From assembly GCA_947623455.1 (NCBI GenBank), contig OX392527.1, positions 13,698,001 through 13,762,000 of the forward strand: a stretch of DNA of 64,000 nucleotides, read 5' to 3'. This DNA is from Mimachlamys varia. Lineage: Eukaryota > Mollusca > Bivalvia > Pectinida > Pectinidae. The position numbers and the translations under genes are program-made. Below the pieces are notes generated by a model. That model saw only the letters and a program-made list of their open reading frames with translations. It made no database searches and was not told the DNA's origin. Shown here one piece after another: positions 39,301 through 47,821 of this stretch (its first letter is position 1; each line of letters starts with the position of its first letter).

Positions 39301-42300
39301 AATGTATAATTATATCGTTTACATTAAGGTCACCAGACTGTGAATGTATAATTATATCGTTTACATTAAGGTCACTGGACTGTGAATGTATCATTATATT
39401 GTTTACATTAAGGTTACCAGACTGTGAATGTATCATTATATTGTTTACATTAAGGTCACCAGACTGTGAATGTAGCATTAGATTGTTTACATTAAGGTTA
39501 CTGGACTGTGAATGTATCATTATATTGTTTACATTAAGGTTACTGGACTGTGAATGTATTATCATATTGTTTACATTAAGGTCACCAGACTGTGAATGTA
39601 TCATTATATTGTTTACATTAAGGTTACTGGACTGTGAATGTAGCATTAGATTGTTTACATTAAGGTTACTGGACTGTGAATGTATCATTATATTGTTTAC
39701 ATTAAAGTTACCAGACTGTGAATGTATCATTATATTGTTTACATTAAGGTTACCAGACTGTGAATGTATCATAAGATTGTTTACATTAAAGTTACCAGAC
39801 TGTGAATGTATCATTATATTGTTTACATTAAGGTCACTGGACTGTGAATGTAGCATTAGATTGTTTACATTAAAGTTACTGGACTGTGAATGTAGCATTA
39901 GATTGTTTACATTAAAGTTACTGGACTGTGAATGTATCATTAGCTTGTTTACATTAAGGTTACTGGACTGTGAATGTAGCATTATATCGTTTACATTAAG
40001 GTCACTGGACTGTGAATGTAGCATTAGATTGTTTACATTAAGGTCACTGGACTGTGAATGTATCATTATATCTGTTACATTAAGGTTACCAGACCGTGAA
40101 TGTATCATTATATCTGTTACATTAAGGTTACCAGACCGTGAATGTATCATTATATCTGTTACATTAAGGTTACCAGACCGTGAATGTATCATTATATCTG
40201 TTACATTAAGGTTACCAGACCGTGAATGTATCATTATGTCGTTTACATTAAGGTCACTGGACTGTGAACGTATCATTATATTGTTTACATTAAGGTTACC
40301 AGACTGTGAATGTATCATTATATTGTTTACATTAAGGTCACCAGACTGTGAATGTAGCATTAGATTGTTTACATTAAGGTTACTGGACTGTGAATGTATC
40401 ATTATATTGTTTACATTAAGGTTACTGGACTGTGAATGTATTATTATATTGTTTACATTAAGGTCACCAGACTGTGAATGTATCATTATATTGTTTACAT
40501 TAAGGTTACTGGACTGTGAATGTAGCATTAGATTGTTTACATTAAGGTCACTGGACTGTGAATGTATCATTAGCTTGTTTACATTAAGGTTACTGGACTG
40601 TGAATGTATCATTATATTGTTTACATTAAAGTTACCAGACTGTGAATGTATCATTATATTGTTTACATTAAGGTTACCAGACTGTGAATGTATCATAAGA
40701 TTGTTTACATTAAAGTTACCATACTGTGAATGTAGCATTAGATTGTTTACATTAAGGTTACTGGACTGTGAATGTATCATTATATTGTTTACATTAAGGT
40801 CACTGGACTGTGAATGTAGCATTAGATTGTTTACATTAAAGTTACTGGACTGTGAATGTAGCATTATATTGTTTACATTAAAGTTACTGGACTGTGAATG
40901 TAGCATTAGATTGTTTACATTAAAGTTACTGGACTGTGAATGTATCATTATATTGTTTACATTAAGGTTACTGGACTGTGAATGTAGCATTATATTGTTT
41001 ACATTAAGGTCACTGGACTGTGAATGTAGCATTAGATCGTTTACATTAAAGTAACCAGACTGTGAATGTATCATTATATCTGTTACATTCAGGTCACAGG
41101 ACTGTGAATGTATCATTATATTGTTTACATTAAAGTTACTGGACTGTGAATGTAGCATAAGATTGTTTACATTAAAGTTACTGGACTGTGAATGTAGCAT
41201 TAGATTGTTTACATTAAAGTTACTGGACTGTGAATGTAGCATTAGATTGTTTACATTAAAGTTACTGGACTGTGAATGTATCATTATATTGTTTACATTA
41301 AAGTTACCAGACTGTGAATGTATCATTAGCTTGTTTACATTAAGGTTACTGGACTGTGAATGTAGCATTAGATTGTTTACATTAAAGTTACTGGACTGTG
41401 AATGTATCATTATATTGTTTACATTAAGGTTACTGGACTGTGAATGTAGCATTATATTGTTTACATTAAGGTCACTGGACTGTGAATGTAGCATTAGATC
41501 GTTTACATTAAAGTAACCAGACTGTGAATGTATCATTATATCTGTTACATTCAGGTCACAGGACTGTGAATGTATCATTATATTGTTTACATTAAAGTTA
41601 CTGGACTGTGAATGTAGCATAAGATTGTTTACATTAAAGTTACTGGACTGTGAATGTAGCATTAGATTGTTTACATTAAAGTTACTGGACTGTGAATGTA
41701 GCATTATATCGTTTACATTAAGGTCACTGGACTGTGAATGTATCATTATATTGTTTACATTAAGGTTACTGGACTGTGAATGTAGCATTAGATTGTTTAC
41801 ATTAAAGTTACTGGACTGTGAATGTAGCATTATATTGTTTACATTAAGGTCACTGGACTGTGAATGTAGCATTAGATTATTTACATTAAGGTCACCAGAC
41901 TGTGAATGTATCATTATATCTGTTACATTAAGGTTACCAGACCGTGAATGTATCATTATATCTGTTACATTAAGGTTACCAGACCGTGAATGTATCATTA
42001 TATCTGTTACATTAAGGTTACCAGACCGTGAATGTATCATTATATCTGTTACATTAAGGTTACCAGACCGTGAATGTATCATTATGTCGTTTACATTAAG
42101 GTCACCGGACTGTGAATGTACCGTTAACCCAAACTGAAATAGTGGTGAAGTCAACAACTGTGACAGCAGGTAACAAAACAAAGGTACTGTAAAACTCTAT
42201 AACCTGTGATATTCGCTTATTATGGCGTCGTTTGTGGACATTGGTGATTTTTTTGTTCATGTATAAAACATGTTCCCCAATACTATCCGGTAATTTTCTA

Positions 42301-44586
42301 GCTAGGAGAAATTATACAATGCAACAAATAAAGTTTTCAGCAAGTCCTTATCAGAAATAAACATAGGCGCTCCGTTTTTCTCCATATGACGCATGCGATT
42401 TCAGTGTGATTCTGATTATGAAATATGCATGCCAGACATTTCCCATTATTACAGGTTTATTTTGGGAATGAGACTGGCTTTGTGACCGCTATCCATGTGT
42501 ACAACCATACCGAAACCAAACCGATAAATGGCCCCTGTCGGTACAGACTGTCATACTCCAAAGTGGACTGCGATACGGAAAAATACCATAAAATATCAGG
42601 AAATAAGGTATTCCTTACAACTACCGATTGGACATATATTGATAAACATTCAAATCCAACACCCGGAGTGTGAGACTGTTGTTTTCTAATACATATTTTT
42701 ATATCACTGTTGATATTAATGGGAAATTAAAATGTCAATGTTAATAATGGGTTTAATCTTGTTTTTTGCTGTTGTTGTTCCGAGAGATACAGATTGCTGA
42801 TGACTTATGGACAAGTTTTATGGTCGGTCGCCATTTTGATCATTGGATTTTTTGTGTGATATAAAATTGGAAAATTGTTAATATGCTCATTGGTGTGCTA
42901 TGTTGTTATATTGTCAATATCTCAGTTCTCATTTTGAGGACATGTCATTTCCTTGAATGTGACCTTCATTTTCATGACGGGTGTCGTCAATGAAGCATAA
43001 TATATTCACGTTTTTTAAGTACTCTGCCGGAACACCTGGTCTTGTATTTTTCAAAGATCTCGTATATGTCTCTTTTTTGTTCATAGTTTGTCCCTTGGTT
43101 TTTTCTTAATTTTTTTTTTTTTTGTCGACTGTTTTGGTTTGTAGAAGTTTGCATGTGTATCATTTGCTTTTCCAGACTTACGATTGTGGTGTGAAAGAAT
43201 ATCTTCAAAGAGGGGTTCAGAAAATGAAATGCTTGGTGTTAGATTTGCCTGACCTAGCATTTGCAGATATAGACATCTATGGCATTGAAGGTAAATGGCA
43301 CCTGCTAGAAATACCCCATTAGGACCTTGGTTGATTGCTTGTCATGATAAATGCCCCTTACAAAAGCCAATGCAAGCTCTTATAAACAGAACATACCTGT
43401 AACTCAAGGACGAAAATTTGTGTTGTTTTGCAGAGCCATATATAGCTGCACCAGCTCTGATTGTGATGGGACACTACGACCACAACCCAGTAGAAGGTAT
43501 TTAAAACATGTCTCTCAGGCAACACCTTAGTTAATGTACATCGTGTAATGCGTTGATCTTATACAAATGCGGTATTTATAGCATTGATTTGAAGTTTTCT
43601 CATCAACATCAAGATTGTATTCAAAGATGTCCGTGACTACCACGATCTTGTTTTTTTTCTTTGTGCATTAATGAACAAAGGTATTATATTTTCATTAATA
43701 TGCGAGTCAGGCGTTAGGAGGGACACATTTTTGAAAATAAACAAATAAAGCTTTCAGATATAATGGAACGACGGATTATTTCTAATAAAATCATGTTCAT
43801 TTTTGTTGCTTTTGTTTCTAATAGATGACGTTAACACAACCTCAATAAACACTATCGGCATGATGGTAGCACCGACGTCTGTATTGACAGTAACCCCGGC
43901 GTCTACATTGATACGCGAGACCGTTTGGACAACGTCGACCATTCTAACTACAGCGACAGTCACAGAAATCATTTCAACTGCCGTTCCTGTTCCAATTGTT
44001 CCATCATATTCAACAACTCCGGGTGAGTCAGACTTACCGTTCTAGATTTTCAGGTAAAATGACATCTTTTTGAAGATCTTTCAGAATTCATAACGTCGAA
44101 TAAGGTTTAGTAAGTAATTCACAAAGGTAAATGATATCAGGGCATCGTTACAAATTTTGATGAGACTCGTGTCGCTATGATATATAACATTAGGTTATTA
44201 ATAGCACAAGCGTATTCCTTTATTTTCTAGAAACATTACCAACAGTGGCACGGAGCGAAAAATCAACGAAGGACTGTTGCTTTTGCGACTGCTCGATGTA
44301 CACGGCTTACTACAAATGGCAAAATAAGGACCAATCAAAAAGCAACGATTCCTCCGTAGCATCAGTAACTAACGAACTGAAGGCTAACACGACGGTGAAC
44401 AAGATGGCACTGTCGTCATACACCCGATCCAAGAATTGTGCCTCCGATCCTAGGCCAGCTGTCCGCTATGTCGGCACGTGTGGGGCTATTCTGTTGGTCA
44501 CTGTTCTTGTCTGCATTATCTTGATTGATGTATCTTCCTTAAGATCCCACATAGTGACTATCCGTCGTGACATTCATGGTCAGTGA
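24185..44586 (+). CDS. Single-pass membrane protein with WSC-like segment (12 coding exons, 638 aa)
   Basis: Spliced CDS: 24185-24311, 26427-26617, 27877-28049, 28365-28522, 28984-29123, 30293-30392, 42101-42183, 42455-42667, 43176-43290, 43434-43496, 43825-44022 and 44231-44586 (1917 nt with stop). All introns are GT-AG with consistent phases. Order: hydrophobic N-terminus (about 15-32); an unrecognised domain to about 216; Cys-rich YVGCYDPGYLADYVYDK with QCHAVC and YRYFGFLQ (about 223-265), which resembles a WSC domain; an unrecognised domain (about 325-455); a Thr/Ser-rich, probably O-glycosylated stalk (about 455-520); then CCFCDC and a membrane span (about 601-621) with a 17-residue tail. 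I associate the C-terminus (EL-x-V-x-K-x-LSSY-x-RSK then VG and a hydrophobic run) with bivalve and other lophotrochozoan surface proteins; it has no name I know. Function is unknown; carbohydrate binding is suggested only by the WSC resemblance. Intron 6 (11.7 kb) is nearly all minisatellite. Confidence 0.8.
24618..25726. mobile_element. 1.1-kb foldback (long inverted repeat) element in intron 1
   Basis: The outer ends 'agactttttcatgac' and 'gaccatgaaagagtc' are inverted repeats. Inside, further inverted pairs occur in mirrored order: a 'ggggttttcaaatttgg' block against its counterpart near 25630-25690; a 'cattgtgacgtcac' block against 25085-25100; and 'tgtgtaatacaac' (24862) against 'gttgtattacaca' (25045). 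The centre is near 24950. A 156-bp relative with the same ends lies at 49820-49975. Confidence 0.75.
26427..26617 (+). CDS. WSC-like gene, exon 2
   Basis: Acceptor gttattaaag (weak tract), donor gtgcac|gtaagt, phase 1 to 0. Encodes ESLVHILLMLKANSTYGLED and, further on, QWKEHTPVH. There is no known domain. Confidence 0.75.
26955..27110 (+). repeat. Decayed repeats related to the exon 2 donor
   Basis: Roughly 40-bp units 'cacaagtatactttaaagaa' followed by 'ctaaccgtagtt' occur about four times. They resemble the exon 2 donor region 'gcacgtaagtataccttaaa' (26614-26633), with the GT lost. A second cluster at 27545-27610 includes one copy with an intact donor, 'cacgtaagtataccttaa' at 27590-27607. 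Confidence 0.6.
27545..27660 (+). repeat. Second cluster of exon 2 donor-like repeats
   Basis: Contains 'cataagtataccttaaata' and then 'cacgtaagtataccttaa'. The latter matches the real exon 2 donor and its first intron bases over 18 positions. It is separated from the first cluster by about 430 bp of unrelated sequence. Confidence 0.6.
27877..28049 (+). CDS. WSC-like gene, exon 3
   Basis: Acceptor ctgttcaacag, donor attga|gtaaga, phase 0 to 2. Encodes LSLLLTNYRGDILWSSSFRV and SMVHTWFKSENIVQLDDFND. Unrecognised, possibly a beta-rich extracellular segment. Confidence 0.78.
28365..28522 (+). CDS. WSC-like gene, exon 4
   Basis: Acceptor ccgttgttttacag, donor cgacaag|gtaacg, phase 2 to 1. Encodes IPGFSAVLQHQSYNNTAYLG then LVQRRDNATHCSK, with several N-glycosylation sequons (NNT, NAT). 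Confidence 0.78.
28984..29123 (+). CDS. WSC-like gene, exon 5 (WSC-like core)
   Basis: Acceptor aattggtag, donor cttcag|gtgtgt, phase 1 to 0. Encodes QYVGCYDPGYLADYVYDKPR, then DLSQCHAVCSGAGYRYFGFL. The 'YVGCY...C..C...GY.YFG' spacing is that of a WSC domain. Confidence 0.82.
29950..30215 (+). repeat. Dispersed repeat family, copy d
   Basis: Contains 'tcagttctcactttgtgacc', 'gacatttacttggatatgac', 'caaggttctccatgtaaatc' and 'ttatcgatttgtagttctaa', in the same order as copies c and e. It ends about 75 bp before exon 6. Confidence 0.65.
30293..30392 (+). CDS. WSC-like gene, exon 6
   Basis: Acceptor tgactttttcag, donor atgtcag|gtatgt, phase 0 to 1. Encodes NNNTCYYIPDPKLVPSSGAT then YDNCTLIAGYIMS, with two Cys that could complete the WSC-like fold. 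Confidence 0.8.
30551..42100. repeat. 11.55-kb, 42-bp minisatellite x 275 built from the exon 7 acceptor
   Basis: Units begin (at 'gtc' or 'gtt') from 30551; exon 7 begins at 42101, exactly 275 x 42 bp later, so the array has no net insertion or deletion. A typical unit is 'gtcactggactgtgaatgta' then 'taattatatcgtttacattaag' (shown in two parts). The next unit's first 20 bases equal those opening exon 7, apart from the variable gtcac(tgg/cag/cgg) positions. Higher-order copies are visible: a marker unit ending 'tatatag' recurs at 31547, 32555, 33017, 35621 and 37931, spaced 24, 11, 62 and 55 units. 39450-42100 is a distinct subfamily ('gtagcattagattgttt', 'accgtgaatgtatcattata'). Stop-free frames on both strands follow from 42 = 3 x 14. 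Confidence 0.97.
42101..42183 (+). CDS. WSC-like gene, exon 7 (acceptor lies in the last array unit)
   Basis: Acceptor gtttacattaag|gtcaccgg, donor acaaag|gtactg, phase 1 to 0. Encodes (G)HRTVNVPLTQTEIVVKSTT then VTAGNKTK. It is the only segment before exon 8 that meets both the incoming phase 1 and the outgoing phase 0. An alternative donor, cag|gtaaca at 42170, breaks phase. The acceptor has a poor pyrimidine tract and 275 near-copies upstream. Confidence 0.65.
42455..42667 (+). CDS. WSC-like gene, exon 8
   Basis: Acceptor ttcccattattacag, phase 0 in and out. Encodes VYFGNETGFVTAIHVYNHTE, GPCRYRLSYSKVDCDTEKYH and ends HSNPTPG. The chosen donor is gtgtga at 42668. A stronger in-phase donor, aataag|gtattc at 42608, would drop 20 residues, so both forms are possible. 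Confidence 0.75.
42820..43130 (+). repeat. Dispersed repeat family, copy e
   Basis: Contains 'ctcagttctcattttgagga', 'gacgggtgtcgtcaatgaag', 'tctgccggaacacctggtct' and 'gttcatagtttgtccc'. It ends about 45 bp before exon 9, so it supplies the upstream part of intron 8. Confidence 0.65.
43176..43290 (+). CDS. WSC-like gene, exon 9
   Basis: Acceptor tttgcttttccag, donor attgaag|gtaaat, phase 0 to 1. Encodes TYDCGVKEYLQRGVQKMKCL then VLDLPDLAFADIDIYGIE. No known domain. Confidence 0.8.
43434..43496 (+). CDS. WSC-like gene, exon 10
   Basis: Acceptor tgttgttttgcag, donor gtagaag|gtattt, phase 1 to 1. Encodes EPYIAAPALIVMGHYDHNPV and E. Confidence 0.78.
43825..44022 (+). CDS. WSC-like gene, exon 11 (Thr/Ser-rich stalk)
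   Basis: Acceptor ttgtttctaatag, donor actccgg|gtgagt, phase 1 to 1. The exon is rich in Thr, Ser, Val and Pro (TSVLTVTPASTLI, TVWTTSTILTTATVTE), typical of an O-glycosylated stalk. Confidence 0.82.
44231..44586 (+). CDS. WSC-like gene, exon 12 (membrane span, C-terminus)
   Basis: Acceptor ttattttctag, ending at TGA 44584-44586. Encodes the Cys cluster CCFCDC, TNELKANTTVNKMALSSYTR, then VGTCGAILLVTVLVCIILID as the membrane span and a short basic tail ending HGQ. The arrangement matches a C-terminal module I associate with bivalve surface proteins. Confidence 0.85.
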
Positions 44587-47500
44587 TGTATATTACTCGC
44601 AGATATGCATTACAAAAACAACTTTCAAGACACCATAGCCGGATTGCTGCTGTGTTTTAATGTACATGTCACAACTAGCAGTAAGCTAGTAATATAATCT
44701 TATGAGATTGTAATCACCTCTGTTTTTGTTTCAAAAGCAGTTCAACAAAAATTGAATGTATAGCCTTCTGGCACATGACAACACTAATAAGTCATCGGCG
44801 GAAGAAAAATCTGTATTACCTAATGTAATCCATGTTTGGCGCACTGTAACAATCACCAATATATATTTTTTTCAAAATGAATTCCTGTCCAACTGCATTC
44901 TGCATATCATGTATCGCCGGATTATTCTGCTGTCTAGGGTTGGAATCCCGGCCAAACTCTGCCGATTCTCTTACTCCTTTTAAAGTCCAACTAGGTATGG
45001 TTTCTTGCACAAAAATGATTAAAGCAAAGCAATAGTCATACTTTATTAAGCACTTCTAATATAGATACAGTATTTACCAGCGGCATTGAGTCCTCAAGCT
45101 CATCTTCCTGAAATTTTCTTTTAGTCCCATGATGAATATGGAACGTTCCTGTTGACTGTTCTTTTGACTTTGAATGCTAACTGAACGGTTTTCGATAACC
45201 AATTTGTCCTTTCCATTGTTCTAATCTCGTAGAAAATTAAGATACTTCGTCAAAATTCAGATTATATAAGCTTCTTTTCTGATTATGGATCGATTCAGTA
45301 TATGTGTGTGTTACGTCATCTGTATTTTCAATTCAACTCACAATCTGAACCATCTTTTCCTTCAAATGAAAGCATAGTCAGAAAATCGTTCTTTGTTTGA
45401 TTAGAAACCTTTGTACATCGGCGTTATTTGAAAAAGACCAAAAACGATATTCCCACAAAGCATGACAGAAAAACGAGTTTATTTACCCAAATATGCACTT
45501 TCTCCCTGAGGTATAAATCAACAAAGGAGAATGGGTTATTTAGCACAGTTATAAGTTTAATCATAGATGACAAAAGAATGTTGATCGATTACAAAAAAAA
45601 ACGTAACCAAATGTCTACGTAGAGCAGTACTAGCTAATAACACATGGTCAACATACATTACCTGATAGAGGAACTGATTATATATAAAGGTTTATATATT
45701 TAACATAAACATAGCACTTTCAAACAAACACGCTTACGACAACCTCATGTTCAACTGATCATTTTTTTACAGAACTCTGAACAACAATAGATACGTTTCT
45801 TTGATACTTTGGAAAATAAGAAATATGAGAAAAATGACGAAATATTACAACAAATCATATTAAACTAATCTGGTACTTACTACAATAAATAATTATGCCA
45901 TTAATGTTTCCTTAAAAAGTTCTAGAATTGTGGTTTATTAATCATGTGTAGTAAATATGTTTTCAATAGGAAAAGTTAGTCAACTTATAATTAGCGTAAA
46001 TGACTCCATTGGATCATTTATAAATTAATGAATTCTTCTTTCGATTTTGCTTCTAATAAGCAACAAAATCACTTAAAGGTGCGCATCCATGCTGCTGATC
46101 TTAGGGTTACTCTACCTCTATGGTATACTATCAAAATACGTTACCAGTACTACAAACAAACAGGTCATTTTGAAGGCACAGCAAACATTCGACTTCAGTT
46201 CAAGTGGAACATTTTCGCGGCAGCTCATTTCCATATCATTATAAACACAGATATTTTGGTTCAAGTCTTAATTTCTAATGATTTAATTGCATATACTATG
46301 CTGTTTAAAAACCTTTGGTTTTACTTAACACAATTTACAAGCGTGATCAACACTATTCAACAGCTGCTATTCACAAAGCATGCTACGCATACAGCAAACT
46401 AGGACAGACTCGTATAAATACCAAAAAAAATGTATATATATAACAGTGATCTTGATGCCAATAATCTGGAAATACGAGATTCTTTTCTAATCTAATTAAC
46501 AATCTTAGACAATATCTCAACAATCTCTCAATACTAACTACAGCGTACAAATTCTACACAAATTTGGAACTGTTTGCGTTTATTAAATACTTTCCGAATC
46601 CTGACATTAACAAAGTAGGAAATAAAAGATTTAATAAGAAGGTGATGTAATATTACCCTGTACAACTAATCATCTACCTCGTTTATAAAACTGTTATCTG
46701 GGCCATTTTTACTGTGCCGATGCTTCTGATAGGTTTTTTTTCAAATATTTTATTAAATACAGACACATAAAATGTATTTTAACTTTCTAACTTTGAGGAT
46801 AAAATCACAATTGAGAGATTAAATTGTAACAGGAGTACTGGTGATATATTACCATCAATCCCTGTCACTACAGGTGTAACGATACATTTTATTTTCAAGA
46901 AGAATGTTTAGAAGTTGAATTATGTATAGCAGGTGTAAATAAAACTACATTTTATTTACAACATAACATTTTGTACTTTTCCACAGGAAAATATTTTAAA
47001 ACAACACCAGTCCCTATTTTTGTGTGCATGTCAACAACATATCTAGTTCAATTATATGAAAATCAAAATAAAACAACATAAGATAAGTAGGCTTTTGAAG
47101 AGATATGAATGATCTGTTCGGTTCCTGGTTGAACTCTATAGAGATATCGCTAACACTCTTGCGTAATGCATTCTAGTACAATACATTAAATCATGACTAT
47201 CAACTGCTGACCACTGGAAACGACTGGACGACCATCTTCACTATGTTACATATCACTTGTTTTATATAGACTGCACAATCGGGCAGATTTGTTAACTGGG
47301 CAAAGTATCACTTGTTTACAACCTGTGAGTTGTACACAATACATTCTTTTGTTCCTGTTTATAAATCACATTTTCTTCTTGCTTAATTTCTCTAACAACT
47401 ACAAACAAAATTCAATATATTTTTCGTGTAACATGTTACTCATTGATAAAAGACACTCATCTGTGGTATAAGAAAATCTGCAAAGTTCCATAATTTTGTA

Positions 47501-47758
47501 TCAAATGATTAGATTCACATTAAATATGTCATCACTCAAAGAAGATAATTTATAATTGTTAAGTTATAACACCATGTCAGATAAGTGTAGGTATATGTAC
47601 TATCCTGGGGAATCCCTTGGTTAAAACTTGTTCAAAACTTGCTACGACATTAGTGTTGTAGAACACTGCCAGATTGCGCAGACTTGGTCAGGAGGTTCTC
47701 AATTGGAGGCCTGCCAGACCAGGGAGACTTGGCAGGAAGTTATCAGAAGGATGGCTGA
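44587..47758. other. Convergent intergenic region, nothing recognised
   Basis: Holds the unresolved 3' ends of the WSC-like gene (+) and the annexin gene (-). It is very AT-rich. The 124-codon open frame at 46028-46402 (+) has no motif, no coding-like composition and no splice partner. A weak tRNA-like block lies at 44925-44985 ('ggttggaatcccggcc'). Confidence 0.5.
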
Positions 47759-47821
47759 TTAATAGCCTCCCTGGCTAACCAGGGCCAACAGTACCTTCTT
47801 GTAGTCCCCAGAGGTGTCTCC
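47759..47821 (-). CDS. Annexin exon J (last coding exon)
   Basis: Acceptor tgtgttgcag, ending at TAA (47761-47759). Encodes [20 protein letters not shown], the end of repeat 4 with its acidic calcium-site residue in GDTSGDY. Confidence 0.92.
   Translation of the reverse strand, partial: GDTSGDYKKVLLALVSQGGY

Noticed and set aside
30873..42137. Several plus-strand frames of 112-999 codons (TLRS-DCECIII repeats)
   Set aside because: Same 42-bp array in another frame; breaks occur only where single-base variants create TAG or TAA.
30533..42181. Giant minus-strand protein of 3,882 residues as a called gene
   Set aside because: It is wholly repeat-derived, its unit differences look nonsynonymous, and no start context or spliced partner was seen. 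Kept only as an observation.
44925..44985. tRNA gene or SINE near the WSC-like gene's 3' flank
   Set aside because: Only a box-B-like 'ggttggaatcccggcc' is seen; too little else to call.
46028..46402. 124-codon frame as a small gene
   Set aside because: AT-rich, no motif, no splice or regulatory support; compatible with chance.
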